Shown here one piece after another: positions 46,701 to 60,805 of a stretch of DNA of 64,000 nucleotides. Origin of the DNA: Branchiostoma floridae (taxonomy: Eukaryota > Chordata > Leptocardii > Amphioxiformes > Branchiostomatidae); assembly GCF_000003815.2 (NCBI RefSeq), contig NC_049986.1, positions 16,109,172 to 16,173,171 on the forward strand, read 5' to 3'. Positions within the stretch are counted from its first letter, which is position 1; every line of letters starts with the position of its first letter. Under the pieces are notes generated by a model that was not told where the DNA came from, ran no database searches, and saw nothing but the letters and a program-made list of their open reading frames with translations. Position numbers and translations under genes: made by a program.

Positions 46701-49700
46701 ACACTGTCACATTCATTGCCAAATTTATATAGATCATAATTACACATGCTCACGGCACAAGACGAACATGATTCAACAACAATCTTGAATTTCTGTTGGT
46801 GACCTACAACTCATGTAAAAGTGTGAAGAACCGTTGCATAATAGCCCGGATCTACGACTGAATGGGCAAAATTGAACGTACGCAGCCATTTTCCCGCCAT
46901 TTTTATATCTACGCTAGCAGAGAAGTGTTACGTCATAGCGGTTGTGACGGACAGAAGTTAAATGAAAATTCTTGACAGTATACGTCCGTTTTCTCATGAC
47001 ATTTTGTATGCTCATGCAGGTTTATGTTTTATGCAATTACTGACAGAAAAGGAAGGAACATCAGAGGATGTATAAATGTACATAGCGGCAGTTAATTGTG
47101 CCGTGTTTCTTCCTACCGGTATTTTGTACCCCCTCCCAACCACGCGCCCGTTCGCCGTGTAATTCCGCGGCGTGTTACAAGTACAATATTACGCTTTTAG
47201 CAGGACAAGAGTGGCAGAAAAGTTACACAGAAGAAGTGGCAAGGGTAACCTATAACAGCAACATGTAACTGGAGAAAATGATGCGTTGACAATTTGTCAA
47301 ATCAGTATGGCTAGAGAAATCGTCGTAAACGTACCGGTATTATGATAATAGATGTTAAACTTGAACGTGTTCCACTTCAGTCAGTTTTCTAATTATATAG
47401 TGTGATGGGATGTAGCAGCTTTGGAACAGCTACATATGTCTCAAGCATTCAGAGCAAATTTGACATGACATGTGTTTAGAAATTCAAACCACAGCTAATG
47501 TTAAATAAATAACAAAGCGACTAAAATTTGCCTTACATCAATTTGAAAGTCAACACATTGTAAAATTGAACTAGATACGAAATACAGTCACACAAAATAG
47601 CAAAATTGAACCAGCTAGACAAGCACACAAAGCAGTTGCACTTTATAGACCTAAATAGACCTAATTCTGACCTTAGTGTAAAATCACATTGTAAAGACAT
47701 TGAAATTTGCCTTACCTCCCCAAATTCAAATTTTCACACTTGTCTGGAAAATCCGAACTTAATAATAAGCTCAACTATACAGAAGATATCCCTTCTCTCT
47801 TGTGAGGACATCAACAGTCATCACAATGCAATGCCATACTCCCGAGAGCCCCAGTTAACTCCATATACAGACATGTTATGACAGATAGAAAGTGACAATG
47901 GCCTACAGCGAGAGTCTTGTTGAGGTCGTTGCTCTCCTTCAGCTGTTGTCTCAGGTCCTCCACCTGCCGTCGGAGCTTCTCGAAGGCGTCCCCATTGGTC
48001 GATGGTTCTGACAGAGTCTCCATAGAGCGGGCGAAGGACCGGTTTGGCGTGAGCTGTCCGTCGGAACGTCCACGCATCCTAGACTGCATCCCCCTGGGAG
48101 GGATCGGATTACACAACATGTGTGAAAATCATTAAGGTGTCTGAAGGTCATGGCTAATAATATCTGTTATAACTGACACTGTCATAGAGTAATGCTGTTG
48201 GGGTACATAGGGAATACTTCTAAATATATGCATGTATATAAAGTGTACAGAGATAGCAAGTTTTACTTGCCATATTGACATCTAGGTATTTAGATATTTT
48301 GTGGAAGAATGATTGGCACTTGACAAAGACATATGTACTCTGTACTTGTTACAATTCATGAATTATATATCTTATTTACTGTTACATTACTCTATAAGTT
48401 TTTATAGCTTCTCATGGAACATTGGGAAGCTATACAGAGTATTACAGTACAGCATCAGGCAGACATACTGAACTGTCAGTAACAGAAAAGATGTACTTGC
48501 ACTCCCCATTTGCAAGTACATTTTGTGCAATTATTCGGATGGTGCAACAAAGCAAAGTTATTCAGCTGAGCCGCATCACTACGGAACTTGGGGATTCCCT
48601 GCAATTAACAGAAGTGTGCAGTTTTCGTGCAATTAAAAGAAGTGTGCATTTACTCGTTGTGCAATTAACTGGCTTCTACTGTACTTGTTTTCTAGTATTT
48701 CTACAAACAGATGTCACAGTGTTGAAGACAATCATACCTGATCATCCTGCGGGATTTCTCCAGCCTCTGCTTGAGCTGAGCGACCTGCTGTTTCAGCTCG
48801 TCCACGTTGTCTGTGTTCCCGTACTCCTGTAGGGTCTCCAGACTCAGAAGGCTCGTGGCCGGCGATCGCGTCATCGGAGACGCCCCCGGGGAAATACCGG
48901 GCGACAGCAGCGAATCGTCCAACCCCTCCTGGGAAGCGTAGCGACTGTGGAACCTTTGGAGGCTCATGGGAATGTTGGAATCGCTCTGCGCCTTGCGGGG
49001 AACTTTCTTGACCAGTCCCGCGTCTTCAAGCATCTTTCTGTACGTCTTGAGTTTCTGTGCTTGGGCACGCACCGTGCCCTCCGTGGCGGTAAGCTTGTCT
49101 TGTAATCTTCTGTTTAGAAGCTTAAGCTCCTTCTCAGACATTTTCAACTGTTCAATCTGCTGTCTCAAAGCTGCGTTAGCGTCGTGAGGCACTCCCTTCT
49201 GTAGGACAGGCAGCTTGCTCTTTCGAGGCAGTTGTGAGGAGGTGTCTGAGTATTCTTCCTCCCTGTCCCTAACTTCTCCCTGACTCCCCCGAGCCTGCTC
49301 AAGCTGTCCCTTCAATCTCTCTATCTCCTCTGCGAGCTGCACGATCAGCTCGGGGTTGAACCCTGGAGTGTCGCTTTCAGGATCGGAGTTCATCTCCAGC
49401 TGTTTCTTAAGGAGGTCCACAAGGTTTTCGGAAGCTTTAAGACGGTCCTTAAGACCCTTAACCTCAGTCCGCAGGTCCTTCTCCGACATGGCGTCCACCT
49501 CTTCGTCCGACCTGCTTCCTGGCGACTCTTTCATGAGCTGTTCGTTTTCCTCGATGAGCTCCATCACCTTGTTCTCCAGTTGTCTGATCTGTGCCTGGTA
49601 CGGGCTGGGAGAGCTCATTTTTACCTGCTTCTCCAGTGCTAGCTTGTCGTCTTCGCTCTTCTCTAGCTGCATTATTGCATCCTCTAGCTGCTGTTGCACT

Positions 49701-52700
49701 TCTGCCAAAAGCCCCTTCTCTCCCATGGGCGTCATGCTCCTCACACCCTCTAGCTCCTCCTGCAAAGCTTGGTTTTCCTTCTGTGCGTTGTCAAGCTCGG
49801 CCTCTAGTCTTTCCAGTTCCTTAGCAAGTTTGGGTAGAGTCTGTTGCTCTGCGATGTTTTCCCCTACAGGGATGGACCTGACTTGTTCACTTATGGCACC
49901 GTTCAAACGTGCCTGTAAGTCGTCGTTTATTGCTTGCATCCTGCGTAGCTGTCCCCTCAAGCGAGCGACCTCGCTCTTAAGCTCGGCTGTAGAGAATTCC
50001 GAAACGCTCAACGCGTCCAACGGACTGGGGAGGGAGATCTCAATGTCTGTCGAGCGTGTATTTGGGCTCGTCTGAATGTTTTTCTCAAACTGCGGCCTCA
50101 GGTCGTCGATGCTTGTCTGTAGAGCAGCGTTCCACGTCTGGACCCGAGGACGGTCTCGTAGAGAGTCTGTTGCCTCCAGCACTAAGACGGCATGTGAAAA
50201 GAAAGAACACATACTTATGGACTTTTCTACATATATAATTATCTCAATGACTCTATCCAATGATTATTTGTTATTACTTAATGATTGTGATATGTTGACT
50301 TTGTTAACATATACCCATGTTTTCTTATATTGTATGTTGTATGTGTTACTATTTCTGTGTCTTCTAAACCCAGGCGGGCTAGGTGCGTAAAGCGCAAGAC
50401 AAGTAAGTAAAATAAAATTTCATTCATTTCACAATTCAATGGAGGTTATGTTGTCTTTTCCTAATAAGGTTATTTAAGGATTCAAAAAATGTAAAAAATA
50501 CAGTTTTCCCTAAGTATTGGAAACAAACATGTATAACGTGACTAGTTTGCAGTTTTGAAGTTGTCACCTTGTTGTGCTGCCTGGTTGATGTTCCTCTCCA
50601 GTTCGGCCCGAAGCTCGCTGTTCCTCCTGACATAATCCTCCAGCTGCCTGCGCAGGGTCTGCACTGCCGCCAGCTCTATGTCCAGCGCTCGGCTTTGAGA
50701 ATCTCTGGAACCAAAAAAAAAGACAACATTACTCTCAAATTCAAAAATCTTCCTGAAAAATACTGTAAATGCATTCAAGTTCGTGGGGATTTAATTTGGC
50801 GGTAGCGGGAAAAAGGACGTTTCGCGGTGGTTTTAAGTTCGCGGTAGCACCATGCACTGTAGCATCTTACTGCCATGGAAAAATGTTTGCGGTGGTTTTA
50901 AGTTCGCGGTGAATAGGACATCACGAAAACCGTGAACATTAAGCCAACGCTTAAAGTTTCTGCATTTACAGTATTATACCATCTGGACATTTCTATACAA
51001 GAGCTACACCCATTTTAGCTTGTACAATCTTTGTTAAGTGTGGTTAATGGCACCTCCTGTTCCTAAATCCTTCAAGGTCCAGTAAGCCTTATATTTCTTT
51101 CTATAGCTAAAACTGTTATTAAGATAATGCCCCGCTAAGTCATGCTTTTTTTCAGCTTCCTAAGTAAATATGCTTGACACTTCAATAGGTTTGGGGTCAA
51201 GTATGTACAATTGTGCATGTAAGACAATACCAACTAGAAGGCTATCCATTATTTGTTTTCACCCAGTATCGTGACTACTTTTATAATATATCACTTAACC
51301 TATATTTGACCCCATCTGACCTTGTTGCTCCCAGCTCGTCCCTGTAAGACTTGATGAGGTCCTGGTAGATTCTCCGTTCTGAATCCAGCAGCTCATTCAG
51401 CTTCTTGGTCTCTTCAAGCTGATCCTGAAGACCTCTCTGCAGCTGGGGAGAAAAAACAAACTTATCAGTTCAGTTTAGTTCATCCCCGTAGTACGAGGTG
51501 CCACGAAGAATGCCTCTCCAGGCTTCTCAATTCTAATGTCCAAGCAGATTCTACGATAGCATAAGATAGTATCAAAAGCTGCCAGAGGAGTGAAGTTTGC
51601 TACCGGGGCAAATGGACACCTCTTGGCTGACTACACTCCTTGTTCAGTTTGGACTACCTTATGCCATCGTAGGATCTGCTTGGAGATTACTCAATCCAGC
51701 TTGGCCAGCAGGTCACGGTCCTTTAGACCAACTTCTCCCTCCAGCACTTTCTTTAGTGTCAGGTTGGGTCATCGCCTTTTCTCGTCAGCTTGCCAGAGGA
51801 GCACTTTGGCAGCCATCTCCTCATGGCGCATTACATGGCCAGCGAGAGCCTACAGACTTATAGTTCCTACTTAATCACATTACGTGCCGTGGACAGATTT
51901 CTACAGTGATTGATGTGTTGAAAATCAGGTTACAAGTGCATAATATTCACAATTACTGTCAGGAAAGTCCACCCTTGACAAATGCAGGGACTTGTTAATT
52001 TCGTTATGCTAGTAATTCAATTACTTAATCCTTAGGCATCAATGTCCTTTTTACACGTTATTGAAATGAGTCAGAGGGAACATTCATTGGCCTGTTGATG
52101 ATCTACTAGTCAATAAAAATGTAAAATTGACGTCTTTCGCAATTCCCTGTCAACTACTGTAACAATAATGCTAGAGCATCCATCAAGCTGTGAAAAACAA
52201 ACAACAGAAACTAAACAAAACTTGCCATAATTTGAGTAGTGAATGGATTAAACTATACCTTGCTTTGCTGCATAAAAGGATTGTACAATGTAAGATATTT
52301 ACCAATTACATTATAGTTCTCTCTTTCCCTGAGACAGTTATAACACTGAATGAATGTTCCAGGTAAGCCCCTAAAAGGCCACGGTGTCTAAAACCCAAGC
52401 TACTTCATCTGGCGTTGCTGTGCAACAAACGCGCTCCTTTGGCATTTGGGTTCGAGCGAAAAAAAGCCCTGTGCAAAAGTGACTTTCATCAACTGAGCTT
52501 GAGTAAATATTGTCGTCCCTAGTCAAACAGCATTTAACAAACATCTCCCGGTCGCCCATTCAAGTACTGTGTCAATCAATAACGCTTACATTGACTGTAA
52601 TAGATCAACCTACGACCCATACTACATACATATTGTGTACATGCACTACACCTAATTCTGAACCAAAATACCATCAATGATACAGTCAATAGAAAACATA

Positions 52701-55700
52701 CTAATCTTTCTAATTAACACTTGCATGCTTAGTAAAATAAGTTCAACAGAATCACATCCAGAAAATGCTTAGTTTATATCAGCCACTATAAGGGAAAGCA
52801 GATAGGAATCCCCAAGCTTCTAAATGGTTTCTTCCACTGTGTACAGAGTATCTGCAAAACACTCAATGTAAATTTCTGCTTAGTAAAATAAGTTAAATAG
52901 AATCTGACACAGAATATACTTCAAGTGTAATAACCATTACACAAATTTTCACAGATAATTAGGTACAGGTTCAGTTGTGGGCCACTTTAAGGGAAAGTAT
53001 AGTGTACAAATCCCCCACGTTAAAAAATGGTTTCTTCCACTGTGTACCTGTTGTTTGGCCTTTGGTGATTGGTCCCCTCGCAGTGCTGGTCTGGAGGACA
53101 ACTGATTTCTCTCCAGGTCCTACAAAAGATGCGTCAAAACTCTGTGTAAGGTTTGAAAATTCAATGTAGGTCTGGTCATGTTATGATTGTGATGATGGAA
53201 TTTGGTTGCTTCATCATTTTATTTTAGTACATCATTGTGTTTATCGAAATCTCAATATGTATGCAGCAGTTCAACCCTTTTCAAGTTAAATGGTACATTA
53301 TATGATGGTCTCCAATAGGGAATATGTGATATGCACACAAAGTGTACAGTCATGTACTGTGAACTTGTAAAAACATTTTGTGGTCTGACCTGTCTCTAAA
53401 AACAGGAACTTGAATGGCTGACAAAGCCGATGATGGTTTGCTCTATCTGACTACCAAATGGAAATATTTTCAACTCTCGCAAGACCATGTCCATAAAAAG
53501 GTAGAAATCTGCTTTTGTCTTCCCTCACACAGAACCACAAGTCTGTACCTACCTTGATGATGTCGTCTTTAGCCCTGACTGCATCGATGAGTGCATCAAT
53601 GTTCTCCTGCTTGGTGCCCAGGTCTTCCTCCTGTTCCTGAGCTTTTCTACGTACTTTGGCCTAGTGGAAAAAACAACAGAGAAATGATAAGCAAAGACAG
53701 CAAATTTCTCCCAGTCTCACCCACAGTACTTGAGAATTTGGATGGGTGTGCCTACATTCGGATTTGGATAGCTCAAAAATTACTTTATACCAAAGAAGAC
53801 AGTACCAGCACAAACTTCCCAAAGAATAATCCAAAATAACATACTTTGGCAATCCCTCATCATACACTTTGTTGATGAGTCCACTTTGGTTCCAAAACAA
53901 TGCCAACCTGATTGTCCCCTACAATTCTCTTCAAATGGAATATTCCACAATGACATTACTGGGTGTTGCCAGACAGATATTCCTCTAATGGTGGTACTTT
54001 GCTGAACACTGTATAAGACTCACATATCAATTATTCAGCCACCCTAATGCACTGCCATATGAAAGTTTTACACTTATATGGTTCCCTGAAAGAACATGAT
54101 TTAACAGCCAGAGTAAAATAGAACCCATAGGGGTCACACATGCATGAGTTTTCAAGGGCAAGAACAGAGTAGTTGGATTTCTGCCTGAACTGCTCTTCAA
54201 CTACAAGCACTCAGGCCATCATAAATAACTTACATCTACATGTACTCCCTCAAAATGTCTTCATAACTTTTGAATAATGCTGTCAAGGTTTCTACATTTT
54301 CATTAATTCTCTTGACTTTCTGTATCAGAAAGGATTCAAGGTTATAGCAATTGCATCGTAGAAACTGCACATAATTTGTACCAGTTATTCGACAATGTAA
54401 AAAGTAATTAAAAAAAGACTTTCTCATTGAAAAAAAGACTCTTTCATAAAATCTTACATGACACTAATACTACAATGTAAGCCATTCTATATTGTTATGA
54501 CTCTATTAACTTTTGTATATTTTGTATACAACAAAGTTGACGGAAGTGAAGAGTTATACTTTATGTGATATACGTGCCAGAAAAACATTTGGGATGTCAG
54601 CCAAAAATGGCAACCCCCCAAACATAGCCCATCAGCTGTCAAAGAAATTACTGATGTCGTCCTTGCTTGAATATTACCTACTAAACTGTACAGTGTGCTT
54701 CTGTACTGCATCTCACAAAGGTACACCTAGAACAGTTCTAAGAAAATAGAATGAACAGTTGACATCCTTACCAGTTCCAGCTTGGCTTGCTTCTCCGCTT
54801 TAAGGGCATTGTTAAGGGCCTGTAGGGCATAGGAGATAGTAAACACCATGTCCACCCCAACCCTAAAACATCATGTCTGACCCCAACCCTAACACATAAT
54901 TCTACAGAAGGTATGTACCAGGAACTCCAGATATTCTGAGGCTCAATATGGGGGTTTAACAATCCCTCCCTTCTTTCTTTAAATCTAACAGTATAGAAGA
55001 AGAGATCCAACTATTCACAAGCCTTTTTCAAATCCCTACACTGTTTTTCAAGTACACAGTCCTCAGCAATTAAGATGGTCTCTTTTGGACAGTACAAGTT
55101 TTGTTTGCGGTGTCAACATAACTTCTAAACCCCTAAAGGACCCTAATTTTAATATTGCTACATCATGTCACAGGGGCATGGAGGGTTGCTTGTTGTCCAT
55201 TGAACAAGTCAAATGGCCGTATTACAGAACAGGAACACCACACCCACTCTCACACTACAGAACCATCAATCGCATCACCACAGCCTCCTTTGTTGTTGAC
55301 CCAGCAGGTGTGGATAATGTAGGGGTCAACGTCTCAATTTTCAAGTTCAACTACATCCTGATCTTTACACTTCAACAATCGTTTCATAACAGTTCATTAA
55401 GCTAGAAAAATGAGCATTGTTTTCCCACCATGTAGAGTTTGTCATAGGAAATTTTGCCACCTTAACGTCATACGTGACTGAAAGCCCAGGAAGTTGTTCC
55501 AACCATGGCAAGTAAAGTGGTTATGGTCCGTGAACTTGCACATATGTCAACATGTCAAACACCTCCATACAAAGGGATGTGGATCAACTTTCTGTTGTAA
55601 CAGGGCAGTGGGTTCAGTTAGAGCTTATCACAATAAGGCACAAAAAACTGTACTTTGCAAGGAAGCGTAGAAAGTACAGACGCACAAATTTCCAAAGAAA

Positions 55701-58700
55701 ATATATTAAAACAAATTGGTGACATAATTTTCCCCAATGAAAGGGATAGACTATTTCTTGGACCACCCTAGGCTACAGTATGAGCTTCAAGCACTGTGCA
55801 CTCAAATCTGTAGTCATTCCGTCAACATAAACACTGTCAGAAACACAAAAAAGAAGTGAAAATCTACTCCTGTAACTCTCTAGTCTTTTCTGTATGACAT
55901 ATTGTCAAGTTTACTTTTGAATCCTACAAGAATTGCCCTACCTGTGTCTGCTGTGCCATCTGCTGCTGTACATCCCCCTGGGATGGCTTCTGGTCACGCA
56001 AGGACTGTAGAGCAGCCCTAAAGCACAAGAGGGAGGCAGAGCAATTGGAGGAATGGCAATAAAATCAATAGGAACTAGAAACTTGCAAGAGTGATGAAGA
56101 ACACTTGGAAAACCTGAATTGATCAGAACTATTCAACTATTTGGAAAAACGATATGCTAATAAATTTAAGTAATAAATATAAATGAATTTAGATCGGTAT
56201 CATATAGACCAAACAGAGCAAAATCTATAAAAAATAAGTCGACAATTTTGCAGACAACAGAAACTCCTTGTATTACAGGGGTACATACAACATTTATGCC
56301 AACGTCAAAATGCATTCTGTTGGATGTGTTTGAACATGTGCATGACTTCTTGGAATGTTGTCAGAAATGGTTGTAAGATCACATTTTTGTGGTCCATGGC
56401 GTGCAAGCTTGTCTATTAGTGAAATTTGTTACTCACGTTGTCTCTGACAGCAGCCTGGCTTTACTGGCCAGCTCCTTACGAAGAGACTGGACGTAGGGAT
56501 CGTCCTCAGTGGACACGTAGCCTGATGTACTGGACGACTGCAGACGGTCAATCAGCTCTGTGAGGAAAGATAGGTTAAACAAACTTAGCTGACAACACCT
56601 AACTACATGTATTTGATTGTTGAGGCACCACAAAAGATCTGACAACCAATTCTTCTGCCATTGCTGGACTTCTGTTTTTCCTTCTACGTATTCCACTTAG
56701 TTCAATGCCTGTCCATTCTTTGAAATTGCCTCCCATCTTTACCTTTGCCTGTCCCTCTTTCTTCTTCCTTGGATGGTTCCTTGCATGGTCCCAATGACAG
56801 TGCCATTGTCACTGGGAGTGCCGATTTATCAAGCTGACAATGTATCACAGCCCAAAGAAAACAGTTCCAAGGCAGCTTAGAAAACTTGCTAAGACGTTCA
56901 AACTTCCTAAAGCGAACTAAACAATATCCAGGTCATTAAGCCGCGCCATGTAATACCCTATCCAACCATTGTTAGGATATCTATATAGCTATGGAAAAAT
57001 AAAATTACAACAGAAGACAATTATCTACATGTGTGTTAAACAGTCAATTGTACATGCACTTAGATAATGCAAACATTGAATTTTTTCAACGTATGGCTAT
57101 AGCACTAATGGTTTAAAAAAATGGCGTTATGACTACTAGCACCTAAATCTGACTAAAATTGAAGAACAAATCAAACCCAATCTCCTCACCATCTTTCTTC
57201 CTGATGTCGTCCTTCAGCTGCCTGACTGTGTCTGCCAGGTGCTCGCCCCGCAGCTGCGAGGGGCCGGACATCTGCAGCTGGGATAGCAGCTTGTCCTTTT
57301 CCCTCGCATTATCCACCAAGGTCTGGGGAAAAAGTACAAATTTAAGATACTCTGTATATGTAAAAAAAAGTAGATTTCCTGATGTGCATCCCTTGATACT
57401 ATGCAAAGTCAGATTTTTGTTCTGTTCAGACGCTTATGGTGCCTTGTGTCACATAGGGCAAAAAATTTCCTTGCTGTTTCAGTAGCAGGGTATATTTTTA
57501 CATGGAGTTATGCCCATTTTGTGTGCTCTGGGCACTTCCTCAATTGTGGGACCACTATTTTATCATACTTCCGAAAGATGGGTGCAGCTTCAACCGAGAT
57601 ATGCCCAACCAAGAATTGAACTGGGGTTTCCCTGTTACAAACTAATTGGAATCAAGAGCTCAACTGTGAGGCTACTACTGATTTAGCTACAGGGAAACCC
57701 AAAAGTCAAGACTGTACTTTGAACATCATTTCTCATTTCCAAGAGCATTGATACTATTTGTAAGAAGTGTAGCATCCCTACCTCAATGGTCCTGTCTTTA
57801 TCACTGAGTGCTGCCCTCATCTTCTCCAGCAGTTTGTTTTGCTCCTGTTCTGTCCAGTCTCGAGCACTGGTCAGACTCTGGAATTGTGTGATAAAATGTG
57901 AGAAATATGTCTTGTTTTCCTGGGATTGTGTTCTCAAAAGCACCATTGGCTACATATAGCAGAAATGTATGCAGGAAAGACATATTGCTGGCTGTGTAAA
58001 ATAAAACTCTAATATCCTGTGTCTTTCTTAGTTACTAGTTTCTCCCTTGCTCTCTATCTTCTGACATCAAACATCAAGTAAACAATTTCTATCAACAAAC
58101 TAGCATCTTCTTCACATTCTGTTTTCTTCTTCCCATGACATGGGCCTAAAATACAGAGAGATGAAAGACAATGGTTCTTACCTGTAGCTCTGCTTCTCTC
58201 TTGTTGAGTCTCTGCTGGAGTTTTTGGATCTCACCATTTTTCTCAGATACCACCTGGTTGTATCTCTCATTGGCCTCCTTTTGGGAAGAGCAAACATAGA
58301 AATTACCAAACAAAAAAATGAATTTTCACAAGGAAAGATGAAGCTTTTACTTCTTTTAGAGAGTCTACTATAGTCTACATATTGCCTGGGTACCATCCGA
58401 TTTCTACCAGGGCTCCTTTACGGCAGCGAGCGCTAGGACTAGTAGGAGCCCTGGTAGAAATCAGAAGGTACCAGGCTAGTCTACATACCGTAGGATCAAA
58501 CAGAATCTATCTTACCTAAAACATACAACAAAGATACAAATAAACATACATTCATGTATAGTGTGCTCAAATGATAATGAGTAGTATCAAAACATCAAAA
58601 CCATTTGAGTCATAACAGTCAAAATAACTACTTGCTCCATATTGTCAGTCTTACTTGTAAGCAACAGAATGCAAAGGAAACCCTTCCTAAAGACATGTTT

Positions 58701-60744
58701 ACACTGCTTGAGAAAACAGAGGTGCCAATATTTTCTGCTGCTAGAAGATGGGTGGAACCATTCTAAACAAGGGGAAAGCAAAATATATTTTCCATATTCC
58801 TGACTTAACAATATACATGTATCATGACTGAAACCTGTCCAGCGAACATGTACAATGATTTGAGTAGCAGTTTTGTCTGATAAAACTATGATAAATTGGT
58901 GTTAAAAAGGTGGCATTAAACATTGTCTCCCACACAACATGGTAAAAACTAGGACATGTGGCTAAAAGCCTACTCAAGTACACCACTTGACTAACTTATA
59001 AGAGGCGAGCTTTCATTGCAACAGAAATCTGATACATGGAAACAAGTGAGTAACAATCATACTTCTTTTTATGTGACGCTTTTTGTTTCCCTACACTACA
59101 TGTACAGGTTTGATTAGATGCTGTATTATTTTGATACTACAGAATTAAAATTTGAATACACAAATTGCTCTTGCTTTGAGGCAAAACTAGGTGAAAGACA
59201 CTGGTGTCCACTCTTTTCAGCCAGTGTTAGACCTCTGTGAAGAGTGGTTGTACAAATGTTGCACATTGTACGACAAGTGACTGAAGACATAATAGGTTTA
59301 AAATCACAAGGCTCTTACCTTATTATCTTTAGGATGTCAAATAAGATAATGCAAGTGGCTTTACCATTCAAAAACACTTTTGTATGTCTATCTTCATAAG
59401 TGGTAAAGTACACCAATATATACCACCTAAACTTTATTTTTGCGTTTCGTTTTGATTATTTGCCGTTATAATTTTCTTAGTGTAGTTTCAGTTAATTTCA
59501 TTGGTTATTATTGATTAGCTTTGATTATGTATATTGTGCTTCATTATCATCTAGATTATGTACATTACATTTCATCACTATTGAGTTTCTGAGGGGAGCC
59601 ATGAAATGCTGCCTAGGCTTCTGCTCCCCACTGCATATTTTCTTTTCATTGTGTTATTATCACTGTTTGTAATTTGTTGAATATGTGCTTAAATAAATCA
59701 AGTCAAATCAACCACCACACCAGCCCTGTCCTCCCTACCTTCAGCATGTTATCTTTGTCTTTGATAGTACCCAGAAGTCTCTGTGTGTGGGCGTGGCCAT
59801 CTGACGACGCCCTCCTTCTCTCGTCCATTACCTCCTGGTGAGTACGGAAAGTTAATTGGTTAGTTAATCTGGTTAGTAATTCTGTTAGTTAGTTAACTTC
59901 ACTGTTACATCAAAAAGCATACACATAGGATCAACATCATGTTATCGAATCTTACTATTAAATGATAGCAGAGGGCAGGGTACAAGAAGAGTCAGCCAAA
60001 ATGTTTTAAAAGCTTTTCTGCCTTCCCAATGTTGATGATCAGTTTTCACTAGGTTTGATATTATAAATAAGAACCTGTCTGGTCAAGCTCAAGCAAAAGA
60101 GGTACGGTAGAATCCTGTTAATTGCATGGCCCATTTGTCAGTGGATTGTATACAATTATCAGGCTTGGTCCATTAACCCTAGGAAGCTAAATGAGCTACA
60201 CTGGCCACAAATAACTTCTTCAAGACTGACAGTTTAGTTTCCTTGCTTAGCTGCTGTTCCTTTGTGGCGCCGATCAATCAGACAATGTCTTATTAAGTGA
60301 TGACTAATTCTACCGGTACAAAATCACTGTCCCACCTGCAACATTCTGTCCCTCTCGTCCAGCTTGTCTTTGAGCTCCTGAATCATGGCATCCACTCTGG
60401 GCTTGGACTGGGGGCTGCTCTGTAGAGACTGGCTCAACTTCTACAATTTCAAAGTGGGGAGCGGTGCACTGTATTAGCCAATTAAAGTCAACGTCTTTTG
60501 ATAGAACTTAATTCACTGACCAATCTTAATTCCAACTTGGCTTGAAGGTCTTATCTTATGTATGTGGCACAAATTTGTCTCTGTTTATTGCAACAGGTCA
60601 GAGATGATAGACATAACCCCTTAGCTATGCTGCTTTGCAATTTTTCTAGTCCCATTGACAAAAACAGCAGCACTGAGGATGTTTGATAAAGTCACATTGT
60701 TCACTTGGAATTGCAAACACATGCCTGCGCGCAAGCATGCACAG

Positions 60745-60805
<61 letters not shown>

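Noticed and set aside
49356-50075. 239-codon + strand Ser-rich frame and 43572-44081 (169 codons)
   Set aside because: Antisense shadows of large coiled-coil exons; Ser/Leu/Cys-rich, as expected from reversed Glu/Lys/Gln codons.
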